The notes beneath the pieces are model-generated. The model worked only from the letters and a program-made list of their open reading frames with translations. It did not search any database and was not told the origin of the DNA. From the NCBI GenBank assembly GCA_951640165.1, contig OX621250.1:4030001-4094000 (forward strand): a DNA stretch of 64,000 nucleotides. Reading direction: 5' to 3'. The stretch comes from Pseudoips prasinana (lineage: Eukaryota; Arthropoda; Insecta; Lepidoptera; Nolidae). Positions 41,735-52,340 of the stretch are shown here, piece after piece. Every line of letters begins with the position of its first letter. Within the stretch, counting starts at the first letter, position 1. The position numbers and the translations under genes are program-made.

Positions 41735-42019
41735 TTTTTTTACAACGCCTTTGGTATATTAATCGCTGTGTCGCGGGGTACTTTCAAACATATAATAATA
41801 ATAATATAAAGGGACAATGTCACACAGATCATCCTAGCCCCAAACTAAGCAAAGCTTGTACTATGGGTACCAGGCAACAATATACATATAGATAGATAAA
41901 TACTTAAATACATAGAAAACATCCATGACTCAGAAACAAATATTTGCACTTACCGGGATTCGAACCCAGGACCAACAGCTTCGCAGGCAGGAGCACTACC
42001 AAGTAGGCTACGGTGACCG
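41735..42019 (-). mobile_element. SINE family D next to a family B SINE remnant
   Basis: 41745-41795 is the tail of a family B SINE (AATCGCTGTGTCGCGGGG). 41811-42019 is a family D copy with a 25-30 bp internal deletion before CTTACCGGGATTCGAACCC. Confidence 0.8.
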
Positions 42020-42159
42020 TCAATGTAATCATATGAGCCGAAAAGCTTAAATGATAATAATAATAAATCATTTAATTCAGACACAGTCCATATTATTTGT
42101 TAGTAATACATCTTAATAACTAGTGTTTGTAATAATAATTTAAGTATAATGTGGGTGGA

Positions 42160-42515
42160 GGGCACAAGCTCAAACCAAGCCCAGAACACGACCACCTGTA
42201 GAGTGTAGGGATGTCCAGTGCCGGAACATAGGCGAGTCCCAGCGACCACCCAACAAAAATTTCCACAATTGCCGGTGCTGCGCTACCCGCATTCAGCGGC
42301 TACCAGCGCCCTCACAAGATCATCGGTCCATCTAGTAGGGGGCCAGCCCACGCTGCGTCTTCCAGTTCATAATCTATACTAATAGAATCATCATGTCAGC
42401 CAAATGACATCCACTGCTGGACAAAGGCCTCCCCAAATGATTTCCACAATGATCTTGAGTCCATCATTTGGGGATATGCTATGATCGCCACGCTTGGCAG
42501 ATAGGTTGAAGATTA
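42160..42515 (-). pseudogene. LINE C-terminus (TGRRSVG...PPTRWTDDLVR) plus a tail repeat
   Basis: On the minus strand near 42372-42305 the frame reads TGRRSVGWPPTRWTDDLVR, then frames break. This is the tail of a LINE type abundant in Lepidoptera (also at 15240 and 29955). 42389-42515 is a separate tail repeat containing the inverted pair CCCCAAATGAT / ATCATTTGGGG. Confidence 0.65.
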
Positions 42516-43649
42516 TGGCAAATCTTATAAAATAGTGTAATCTCTTCGATACGCCACACAATAGATAAGTCTGCATGACATAGGTTTAAATTTATGTCAA
42601 ATAGAACGATTCACTTGAACTCGTTTGAAGTGAAAACTTATTGAGGCGCGCTTTGATAAGGAGTGAATGTAAGTAATCCATCACGCTTGGAATGGTGATG
42701 CTGAATCAAGTTTACTTGGTTGAACTCGATATCAAGTGCGGTCGGGTCGTGGACGGATTGACACGTAAATACATTGGTAAATGAAAGATTTGTTCGCATA
42801 ATACTCTCATGCCGAACCAGTCCAAGAGATAGACCGTGTTCAAAATGTCATAGCGTTGCCAAAATAAAAATATAAGTGACCTTTTTTAAGATCAGATCTT
42901 ATTATGGATTGTGGACACGGGTCACGATCGCTATCGACCGGGTCGAATCAGGACGACCCGTGACCACGGCTGCTGCAATGCACGATTTTACGACTTGCTT
43001 TAAATTATTATCGCGATCGAGGCTCGCACTACATGCACAGTCAAATTATAAAATTCTAAATACTCCGTAACTCTGTAACGTTACTCCGTAAAAAAAAGAT
43101 TCTTTAAATATTATTTTTTTTAACATACCGTGAAGTGCTTGACATGGCATCCACTGAGAAATACTGCCAGAAAACTCAATACATAGGAATTCTTTTTTAA
43201 AATAAAATTTACTTAAGTTTAATTACATACTTTCTATGTATGTCGACGTCGAACAACTAAGTCACAAGCACTTTTGTCACTTAAATAATTAGATGTTTAT
43301 ATGATATATATGATATTAGATACAATTATCTAATATCATTGGGAAGTTTGTTATAGAATTTTATACATTGCCCCATAAAATTATTTTGTAGAGACGGATA
43401 GTATGCAACATAAGATTAATCTTATATCTAGTATTTATATTATGTGTACCGCTCCTTTTACAGATTTATGCAATATATTTTAGTCGTTTTTGAGATATCT
43501 ATTACAAAAACAAACATACAAATAAAATTCTGTCTTTATTTAAAATATTTTAGTTTCAATATACATAATAGAGTATATATTAATAAGCCAAAAGCATTTT
43601 TTTAATTCTTTGCATATTTTATTTCTAATAAATGTAAATTACGTATTCG
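42516..43649. other. Mostly unassigned; two short shared blocks
   Basis: 42950-43010 (GACGACCCGTGACCACGGCT) is shared with the nested fragment at 17992-18147. 43125-43235 is shared with 30410-30510. Otherwise AT-rich. Confidence 0.4.
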
Positions 43650-43850
43650 TCAATTTTCACTTCCGCGCGCTGTTGAGTTGCGGTCATAAAATACCCCGCT
43701 CAGATCGTTCGCGGAGACGTTTCCTGTCATTGTAGAATAAGGCTCGTAATGAGACTTGAATGCATACATTAAAGTCATTTTCTCAGCATAAATTACTTTT
43801 TTGGTCTCTAGAATAGGTCGTGTGTACTTTTTGTGCATCGAGCGTAGCAA
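43650..43850 (-). other. Open frame of unknown nature
   Basis: A 66-codon minus frame (starts MLRSMHKKYTRPILE, ends NSTARGSEN) in a less AT-rich patch with CGCGCGC and CGTTCGCGG. There is no known domain. It could be an exon, a degraded transposon piece or chance. I claim no function. Confidence 0.2.
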
Positions 43851-44081
43851 TGGCGCTGATTAGTATCATTTTACTTTCTCAGTGCGACTCCCATGTTAAT
43901 TATACTTTCATAGTATATTCACCATCGCTAGCAAAATACAGTATACAATGAATTCAAAATAAATTGTTAGTGTTTTGTTATTTTTATAGGTCGTCATCGT
44001 CCACATCGCTCCATTCCTGTTTCAGTCATAGCCTTGAGGGCTATGGCCCACTTAAAATAAATTAGTTATTTATTCTTTAAG
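43851..44081. other. No recognised feature
   Basis: Nothing identified. Confidence 0.3.
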
Positions 44082-44262
44082 TACACACGGTTACATATCA
44101 AGCTATATATTTCCAATATAAGCTGACTTGTCATTGTATGGAAATTCTATATAACGCGAGATCAGCTTATACTGGAAATGTATTAGCTTGATGTACACAT
44201 CAACCTATACATTTCCAGTATTAGCTGATCTCGCGTTTTCCATACAATATTATGGTACACAC
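44082..44262. repeat. Three-armed inverted/direct repeat
   Basis: ATCAAGCTATATATTTCCAA (44097), its inverted copy ending in TTAGCTTGATG (44180-44195) and a third, direct copy (ATCAACCTATACATTTCCAG, 44208) alternate. GTACACACGG(T/C)TACA flanks both sides (about 44081 and 44253). A fold-back MITE with a partial duplication is likely. Confidence 0.6.
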
Positions 44263-44597
44263 GGCTACAGCCGTGTAAATAAAATATTTACTATACCTAT
44301 GTGTATATTTTTATGCGGGCGGTGTATATTGCTTATTTTTACGTTATTGAAGAAATACTTCATTAGTCCCGTTTGTTGCTTCTAAAAACTAGGTCTTCAA
44401 TGTATTCTGCTGCTTGCAAATATTGAGCTGAGTGTACTTAAGCAGATGTCTATACTTTAACATTGATTTCAATCAATGTGGTTAGTTCGTTTCAATCAAG
44501 GTGATTATTCCTCCGTGGGGTAACCAATTTTATGAATTCAGATATATGCACTCACGAGTTTGGTCACTACCATTGTGTCAATTTGAAAAGATGTTTT
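44263..44597. other. No recognised feature
   Basis: Nothing identified. Confidence 0.3.
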
Positions 44598-45025
<428 letters not shown>

Positions 45026-45684
45026 TTATTATTATTCAGGATGAGTACGATCAGGAACGAACTATATGTTTAAGTTTTTTTGCTACAAACTTTTATTATT
45101 TATCTACATAAAATAATAGAAAATCATAGTACCTTTATCAATCTTCGTTACAATACTTTAATTTAGTTTTTCTTGAGAAAAATATTGCGTACTTTGACGA
45201 AAATCTTTACAAACATAAGTTTCATGGACACAAAGAACGACTAGAATCAGTAAAACTATATATGGGTCATACAATTAGTTGTCATTTGCGGGATTCGAAC
45301 TCGAAACACGAATAAACAATTGCGTTACATGCGTAATATGATATGCATACTTTGTAATTATTGCATTGCATGCATTAATATTTAACTAGTCTAGCAAACA
45401 GATAACAACTATAAGTCTAGCGGCAGAATGTTCAAATGCCTAGCTTTAAATACCGGATTGGTCCAAAACGTGTTATTGTGATTATTGTAACGAAAATTTT
45501 AATAGATTTTCTCAATAGCAACCCGGTGTTGGAGACTAGAGCCTTTGGGAACCTTTCTGTAAAAAAAAGAATTACCTTGACTTATTAATGTTTCTAGGGG
45601 TAAAAATCACTATTAAGTTAAGTTATGGCTGTAGATACAACATTCTTCTACTTAAATTGTCTATGAACCAAAAGTTAAAAAAAT
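45026..45684. other. Mostly unassigned; degraded family B SINE at 45225-45345
   Basis: 45285-45310 keeps GCGGGATTCGAACTCGAAAC on the plus strand (minus B-box). The other parts are AT-rich. Confidence 0.4.
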
Positions 45685-45947
45685 ATCTTGCGACAACTAA
45701 CACTGTTGTTAGATCCAAAACTAGTCAAAGCCTGTACTATGGCAACAGATAACTGATTAACATACTTATATATTTATAAATACGTACATATCCTACTTCC
45801 TACTAATATTATAAATGCGAAAGTTTGTGCATGTAAGGATATATGGATATTGAGATGTTTATTACTCTATCATGTAAAAACTACGGAACGGATATTGATG
45901 AACGTTGTAGTATATATAGCTTATATATCCTCATAACACATAGGTCA

Positions 45948-46260
45948 TCTATACATATAATAAAATCGTAGGAAAGTCAAAACTGTACATTGAATATCTT
46001 TTTAAAAGGATACTTGGGGCGTGATCTACAATCGATATCGAAGCCAAAAATTAAGTTTTTAGAACTTTTGTCGGTTTGTCTGTGTGTATGTCCGGGCTAA
46101 ACTTATAAAGTACTGCATGGATTTACTTCAAATTTTGCATGAATATTACTTAGAGGTCGGGTCAACATATAGGCTACGTATTATCACGCTATCACATACG
46201 GGGGAAGAGATGTGATCATTTATAAAATTTAACGCGGGTAAAACCGCGGGGCACAGCTAG
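45948..46260 (+). mobile_element. Non-autonomous Helitron, family A, complete
   Basis: TCTATACATATAATAAAATC to GGGGCACAGCTAG with the GCGGGTAAAACCGCGG hairpin; flanked by A and T inside Helitron B. Confidence 0.9.
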
Positions 46261-46287
46261 TTATTAATAAAGTTTAGTTTAGTGCAC

Positions 46288-46571
46288 TGCTATATATGGC
46301 CTTTGCGTCTGTTACAGACGATTTACGGCGCATTGTCTGAGAGAAATTTCTTATTGTGGCTAAACAAACCGATGCGAGAGCGACATAGCCTGCCGCAGGC
46401 CTGACAAGAGAAGTTCGCGGTGGTTGGTGCCGAGCCGATTTCATGTCGCTTCTGTCTCTTATCAGCAAGTACTCCGAACCAGGCTTCATCACAGATATTA
46501 CGACCCTCCACTACACATTTGCACCATTCAACTCTATTTTCAGCGAGCTTTTCCCAGCTACAGTACTCAAT
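46288..46571 (-). pseudogene. LINE C-terminal fragment with zinc-finger-like end
   Basis: Flanked by the 10-bp duplication TTTAGTGCAC (46278-46287 and 46572-46581). The minus frame runs KLAENRVEWCKCVVEGRNIC, then DEAWFGVLADKRQKRHEIGS and ANFSCQACGRLCRSRIGLFS, HNKK. It has the same C-x2-C ... H pattern as 35680-35899 but stays open through the finger. A 5'-truncated retrocopy. Confidence 0.82.
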
Positions 46572-46690
46572 TTTAGTGCACAGCTAGTTATATATAAACT
46601 ACACTCAGGCACATAACAAATAATCGTGCTCATCGCACAAAGCCTCTGGGTAAGCAGTTAGGGTCACTAACCACTAGACCAACAGACTAC

Positions 46691-47021
46691 GCAATTTATA
46701 TATGTCTTATTTTAACTCCACCCAATGTAAAATTAAAATAAAGAACACGTTTAACCTTTAGCTCACTATATCACTCGCAGCATTGGTCGGAACCCGAAAT
46801 ATAAATCACTCTTGCTTCTCGGAACAAACTCGGTTATCGTACCCAGTATAAACAATCAGTTTCATTATCCGGGATTAAAGGCGTTCCCGAGTTTTTATCA
46901 CGTTACATAGCGGTGCTTATATTTTTCTATTTATTTTCGGCATGTCCGTAAACACAAGACCAATCTCCAAAACTTTAAACCTATTAGCGACCAATAAATA
47001 GTCAATATATTTATATTTTTT
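46691..47021. other. No recognised feature
   Basis: 46961-46985 (CAATCTCCAAAACTTT) is repeated in the hairpin at 47198-47261; otherwise nothing identified. Confidence 0.35.
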
Positions 47022-47520
47022 TAAACACAACGCCCGCACTAGTTGAATGAATCCTTGTGACATAGGGTAGGTAGGTACTCAATACTAGGTAAATACATAA
47101 TTGATGGACACAACGCACACCCAGACTCAGGACAAATACATATGGATCATACAAACAGTTGTGCCATGCGGGAATCGAACCCAGCACACGATGTGGTCAA
47201 ATAAATACTCGATCAATCTCCAAAACTTTGTAGTTTTGGAGATTGATCGAGTATTTATTTGTTTGTACCTAATCTAAGAAATAAGCATCCAATAGTTGTA
47301 TATAAGTAGGTATTTTGTTTTTAAAACAACGCCCGCACTAGTGAAATGAATCCCTGTGACGTGAGCAACTGAACAAACATATAATTGACGGACACATTGC
47401 CCACCCAGACTCAGAACAACTACCAAGGATCACAAACAGTTTTTGCCGCATGGGAATCGTACCCGGGACACATTGTGGTGAGGCGATTATTTTAACCATT
47501 GCCCCATACGTGCTATTTAC
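47022..47520 (-). mobile_element. Two tandem family B SINEs with a hairpin between them
   Basis: Copy 1 is 47022-47195 and copy 2 is 47326-47515, both starting with AACAACGCCCGCACTAGT-type tails and ending in the head. At 47198-47261 a perfect hairpin (30-bp arms, TTGT loop) replaces the expected SINE head of copy 1. Confidence 0.78.
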
Positions 47521-47591
47521 TAATATAGTTTTGTGACAAAGAGCGACTACACCGAACGATTAGATGTACGCTTTGGATTGCGAATCATACT

Positions 47592-47778
47592 TCACACTAA
47601 TATTATAAAGGCGAAAGTTTGTGAGTGACTCTGTGAGTGTGTATATTTGTTACTTCTTAACGTCTAAACGGCTGGAGCGATTTACATAAAATTTGGTATG
47701 GAGTTAGCTGACACCCTGAATTAACGCAGGCTATAATTTATATAGTTTAACGCAGGTAAAAACGCGGGGCACAGCTAG
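47592..47778 (+). mobile_element. Non-autonomous Helitron, family B, complete
   Basis: TCACACTAATATTATAAAGG at the start, GGGGCACAGCTAG at the end, hairpin sequence GCAGGTAAAAACGCGG. Confidence 0.9.
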
Positions 47779-47804
47779 TGTTTTTCTAGAAACATGGCCG
47801 ACTG

Positions 47805-48205
47805 ATATGTTCACAGTTGCATGTGAAAGATCATATTATATTGATAATACCTTCCAAATTATTAAATTTGAATTTTGTAGCATTATTCGCATTGCAAAGC
47901 GTTAATCTAATCTCAAAAGTGGGAAATAGATAATACCTACATCCTCCGGAAGGGCGTTAGCAAGGGAATCCTAAATTTGATCTGCCAGTGTGTATCGTTC
48001 GTAGCTTAACGCAGAGCGTTTACCCCGGATTGGCAGATGGTGCAGGTTCGAGACCCGCCGGATGATTAAATTTATGATTTCCCATTTTTGAGATTAATAA
48101 TTTAATGTTGTGTTTCTATATCTGTGAGTAAGGTCGCCAGAGCTCATAGGGGTGGGAGTGGGGAGGGCCAGCAACAATTGTTTCTAGACGCGCGCGCGAC
48201 TCTGA
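47805..48205. repeat. Repeat N (inverted copy), SINE H head and family L repeat in series
   Basis: 47805-48000 is repeat N in opposite orientation to 27280. 48004-48065 is a family H tRNA-like head with GGTTCGAGACCCGCC. 48100-48205 is a family L piece (GCCAGAGCTCATAGGGGTGG). Confidence 0.6.
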
Positions 48206-48628
48206 AATCAGCCTTAGATAAAAACAAAACATACTTCCATATTTCCAAATTCAAAAAATTATGCACGCTGACAAATAACAAATGATCGTGCTTATCACAC
48301 TAAGATTTGGGGATTCAACCCACTAACTCTGGGTCACTAAATATTAGGCCAACATTCTTAACAACAAATTTGAAAAGTGCGATCTAATTTCCCCAGATCT
48401 TACGTACTTTCTGGTCATGCACTAAAGAGAATCTAATTATATTCTGTCCCCACAAGGGAAGAATATACCGTTCTAACAACTCCATATTAATATTCAACCC
48501 TGCACTGACCGATATTGCCCGGTCAATAAGACCAACTGGATATATTATCCGCAAACGTGACGCATGTGATCTTCAAAGGGTTAGTGAACGATGTGGTGTC
48601 GGGTCTTATGTAAATATTATGTTTGTAC
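48206..48628 (-). repeat. Degraded family G SINE and unassigned sequence
   Basis: 48255-48370 retains the body (GATCGTGCTTATCACAC) and a head complement (TCACTAAATATTAGGCCAAC). 48371-48628 has nothing identified. Confidence 0.45.
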
Positions 48629-48687
48629 AGACGCCAGCATATCCAGCTACACAATCTGTAAAATATATTTTAAAGATTCTTGCGGCT
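48629..48687 (+). mobile_element. MITE M1, left half
   Basis: TGTACAGACGCCAGCATATC through AAAGATT corresponds to the first 57 or so bp of M1. The other half is at 51474-51560, on the far side of the Dong-like LINE. Confidence 0.72.
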
Positions 48688-48830
48688 GTAACACAGTTTA
48701 CACTAGTACAGCCGTCAACGACAACCTCTTATTAAGTATGTAAAACTTCATTTCTTAGATTCATGTTTATATATACATAAGAGAAACTGTAAACCTTAAG
48801 TGAATTTAATAAATTATTATTATTATTATT

Positions 48831-51460
48831 CCAAATTATTTATTTCAAGTTCTTATTTTTTACATATTTATATCTATAAAATTGAATTAAAAAAGAAAAC
48901 AATAATATATAAATAAATATGAAAAAATAGAGGTCCTCCAGCGGCGAGGTTTGACGCCCTAGGCCGCCGGTGGTCAGGGCGACAGAGTAAGGAACCTTCT
49001 CACAATGCGTGCCGTTCCCATTATTGCCGCCTTTTGTATCCGACCCTTGACCCAGTGATCTAGCGAAAGCCTCTTAAGATGTTAGTCGAGGCTCTTCGCT
49101 ATGAGACCGTTTACGGAGACGACTATCGGAACAATTATTGTTGAGTCCACATCCCACATGGCGGTAACCTCGTGAGCCAAATCTAAGTATTTTGACAACT
49201 TGTCAGTCTCGGCTCTTACGAGGTTATCGTCAAATGGGACAGTGATATCAACAATAAATGCCCGGCGCTCCAACCGGTCTACCAAAACGATATCAGGCTT
49301 ATTGGCAACAATAGTCCTGTCTGTAATGATAGACCGGTCCCAGTAGAGCTTGGCACGACCGCTTTCGAGAACTGGTTCCGGTACGTACTTGTAGTACGGC
49401 ACTTCGGAGTCTACAAGACCATACCGAAGAGCAAGCTGCTGGTGGATAATCCTGGCAACTTGGTTATGCCTGTGCAAGTACTCGCCGTTGGCAAGATAGG
49501 AACAACCGGAAACAATGTGTCTGATGGACTCTCCGGGACGGTGACACGCCCGACAAATGTCGATGGTACCGTCCTTGAAGATGTGCTTCCGATAGTTCCT
49601 CGTCTTGACAACTTCATCAGCAATTGCACAAGCAAAACCTTCAGTTTCACCAAATAGGTCACCAAAACGTAGCCAGGCCACAGATGCTTGTAAGTCCACA
49701 TGAGCACTATGTAGGGCCTGGTGGAACCTACCATGAAGCACCTTGCTCTTCCATACGTCAATTCGATCCCGAGTGCTAAGTACGACGGGCTTTCTCCAGT
49801 CTTCTTTAGCCAAGGAGAGCGGCGTGAGTCCGTTGTCAACGGCGGCGACGTCTCGATGCATCCCACACTCAACACCAAGGAAATATTCCCTGAGATTGCA
49901 CACCTCACGGTTGTGTAGGTTCTTGGCATTGAGGAAGCCTCGACCCCCACACTTCCGTGGGATATACAATCTCATTAGTGAAGAGTGTGGATGGTGCATA
50001 CGGTACGTCGTTAGGCGTTTCCGGACTTTTCGATCCAGGGCAGCTAACTCAGTTTGAGTCCACCTTAGTATGCCGAAGGTGTAAACCAGTAGAGGCATTA
50101 CCCAGCCGTTGAAAGCACGCACTTTATTACCACCTGACAATAGACTTTTCAGTACTTTTGTCAAGCGGTTAAAGAAGCGTCCCTTCACCAACTGCTTAAT
50201 GTCCCCATCTGGGATATTTAGACACTCAGACATACCAAGGTATTTGTAGGTTTCGGTTTCAGAGAGGGATCTGAGAGACATACTCTCGGTGAGTTGTAAA
50301 TTATCAGAGTTTACAACTCTGCCCCTCTGTACATGTATGACCGCACATTTATCTACACCGAACTCCATTCCAATATCACTGCTAAATCTTTCTGTAAGGT
50401 TTAGTAGGATATCAGGTTTGGTTTATTCGGAGCATATAACTTGAGGTCATCCATATACAGAAGATGAGAAATGGTCTCACCCCCTCTCCGCAACCGATAG
50501 CCTAACCCGGAATCCCTCAGCACAGCGCTCAGAGGATTCAAGGCCAGGCAAAACCACAAGGGACTCAAACTGTCACCCTGGAATATGCCTCGCTCAATCC
50601 TTATAGGTTCGGATATCGAAGGAGTCACTCCGGTTCCTGAAAGACGAAGAACCGTGGTCCACTGTCCCATACACGAGGTAAGAAAGGCGCATAGAGCTGC
50701 ATCAACTTTATACAACTCTAGTACCCGCCTTAACCATGTATGGGGCACCGAATCATATGCCTTCTTATAGTCAATCCAGGCAGCGGAGAGACTCCTTCGA
50801 CCTTTGCGAACCTGTTGGCTAACGGCCATGTCTATGAGGAGGAGCTCCTTAGTACCACGGGACCCAACCCTACATCCATTCTGAGCAGGATCTAAAACGT
50901 GATTGGCATACAAATGCTCATTTAATTTTGACACCAGAATGGATGTAAGGAGCTTATATATAGTAGGTAAGCACGTGATGGGTCGATAATTCTTTGGGTC
51001 CGTGGTACTACCAGTTTTATGGAGCAGAAAAGTGATACCGTTTGTCATAAAAGGTGGGAGGGAGCCAGAATCGATAGCTTCTTGGAATTGAGTAGCCAAG
51101 CACGCATGCGAGCTTCGCAACCACTTTAGCCAGAAATTATGCAGTCCATCCGGCCCAGGACTTTTCCAGTTATTAGTCGGACGAACCGCATTCCCCACAT
51201 CAGAGGGGGTAATTTTAATAGATTGCATAGGTTGCAAATGTTCACATGAGCGCTTAACTACATCAATCCATTGTCCATCGGTGTGACGTATGGGCGCTGA
51301 CCAAATATTTTTCCAAAATGAGGACATTTCATCCATATTTGGTAAACAACCATCAGTCACACTACTAGAAGTTCCCTCCCACCTTCGATACACTTTTCTT
51401 TGGTCACTTTGGAAAGATCGATTTTGGTGATACCTATCCGCCCGTTCTTTGTAACGCCGT
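48831..51460 (-). mobile_element. Dong/R4-clade-like LINE between ATT runs, 5'-truncated
   Basis: The element lies exactly between (ATT)6 at 48813-48830 and (ATT)5 at 51461-51475. The established Bombyx element Dong inserts into (TAA)n. The single ORF encodes reverse transcriptase and a restriction-like endonuclease. The 3' UTR is about 250 bp (48831-49081). The N-terminal DNA-binding region is missing. Confidence 0.82.
49082..51460 (-). pseudogene. R4/Dong-type reverse transcriptase with restriction-like endonuclease, one frameshift
   Basis: About 790 codons in two frames. Upstream frame (51460-50401): RT motifs WKSPGPDGLHNFWLKWL, AAWIDYKKAYDSVPH, ERGIFQGDSLSPLWF and the catalytic YMDD (near 50460). 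One base is lost near 50395, after which the next frame (ending at 49082) continues with GMEFGVDKCAVIHVQRGR. It then has a CCHC motif, CRACHRPGESIRHIVSGC. An endonuclease core follows, KPDIVLVD ... FIVDITVPFDDNL (PD...D type). RT, then CCHC, then PD-D/E-K-like endonuclease is the order of the R2/R4/NeSL group, which cleave specific or semi-specific targets and prime reverse transcription there. The zinc-finger N-terminus is absent and the frame is broken, so the copy is inactive. Except for one indel the sequence is well kept. Confidence 0.88.
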
Positions 51461-51473
51461 ATTATTATTATTA

Positions 51474-51560
51474 TTAACTTTATCACATAAGCATTAGGTT
51501 CACTTTCAATTGGGGAAATTTGACGGATTGGGGTAGCTTGATGTGCTGTCTGTACTTTTG
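51474..51560 (+). mobile_element. MITE M1, right half
   Basis: AACTTTATCACATAAGCATT through GATTGGGGTAGCTTGATGTG, ending CTGTCTGTAC. It pairs with 48629-48687. Confidence 0.75.
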
Positions 51561-51563
51561 TTG

Positions 51564-51614
51564 CGAAACTGCTGACATTTGTGACCACAATGGTCACAAA
51601 TGTCAGCAGTTTCG
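51564..51614. repeat. Perfect hairpin, 24-bp arms, CAA loop
   Basis: CGAAACTGCTGACATTTGTG... at 51564-51587 is exactly inverted at 51591-51614, just outside the MITE end. Confidence 0.9.
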
Positions 51615-51759
51615 TATGGAGTATGGAGTAAATATTATTGGGATATTTTTGAATGACATCTTATAAATTTTTAACCCATCCATTTATCATCATCAGTCCA
51701 AGATTTAAAAAACATGAATTCAAGAAATTACTTACTACTAAATAATGGTAATAAATAAA
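51615..51759. other. No recognised feature
   Basis: Short AT-rich gap. Confidence 0.3.
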
Positions 51760-52022
51760 AGACCGGCCAAGTGCGAGTCAGACTTGTTTATCTATAAACA
51801 CGAACAAAATTTTACGTTTGTTATAGTGCCTCCTTAAATATTTTTTTTCTTAGTTTTTGTTGTTATAGCGGTAACAGACATACATCATCGGTGAAAATTT
51901 CAACTGCCTAACTATTACGGTTCATGAGATACAGCCTGGTGACAGACGGACAGACAAATAGACAGACAGCGAAGTCTTAGTAATAGGGTCCCGTTTTAAC
52001 CTGTGGGTACGGAACCCTAAAA
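51760..52022 (+). repeat. Widespread lepidopteran repeat with GGTACGGAACCCTAAAAA end
   Basis: Starts ACCGGCCAAGTGCGAGTCAG and ends GGGTACGGAACCCTAAAAA, with ACAGACGGACAGACAAATAG inside. I recall this repeat as very common in moth and butterfly introns, but its class is unclear to me. One copy here. Confidence 0.65.
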
Positions 52023-52340
52023 ACGAGCGAGCCTTCAGTAGTCGCGTGTAATGTGTAACATCTGACAAGTTGTCATTCCGTTTAATATGAAATGTATGTG
52101 AAGCCAATTTAATTATAATTTGATTGGACGAATATATCATCGCATACATTATGTTGGCCAACGGTACGCCAACCTTACGCAAAATGAGTTGGCACACTCT
52201 CACAGCCATATCACCGCCACCGCGCGCGCTCATTGGTCAAATCAAATAGCGCGCACTTTCCCGGTATCCTGTAACACATTCCAACCTCTCGAACTTGCTA
52301 AAAAAGCTGCTCTGACGAAAAAGTCAGCACCCACTTATGA
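52023..52340. other. Unassigned, partly CpG-rich
   Basis: 52200-52260 contains CGCCACCGCGCGCGCTCATT. No exon recognised. Confidence 0.35.

Larger units (their letters stand above)
45798..46587 (+). mobile_element. Helitron family B interrupted twice
   Basis: 5' start TCCTACTAATATTATAAATG-like at 45798-45947 and 3' end GTGCACAGCTAG at 46576-46587. Remaining 3' sequence (TTATTAATAAAGTTTAGTTT) follows Helitron A. Its GC hairpin appears deleted. Confidence 0.7.
45685..46690 (-). mobile_element. SINE host of a four-element nest
   Basis: The SINE tail (45690-45797) and head (46588-46690, complement CACTAACCACTAGACCAACA) are family G/C type and are separated by Helitron B (45798-46587). Helitron B in turn holds Helitron A (45948-46260) and a LINE end (46288-46571). 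Confidence 0.78.

Noticed and set aside
49411..50057. Other frames of 65-179 codons inside the Dong-like element
   Set aside because: Shadows of the reverse transcriptase and endonuclease frame.
51466..51597. N-terminal extension of the Dong-like ORF
   Set aside because: The isoleucine run is the ATT microsatellite and the rest is MITE M1.
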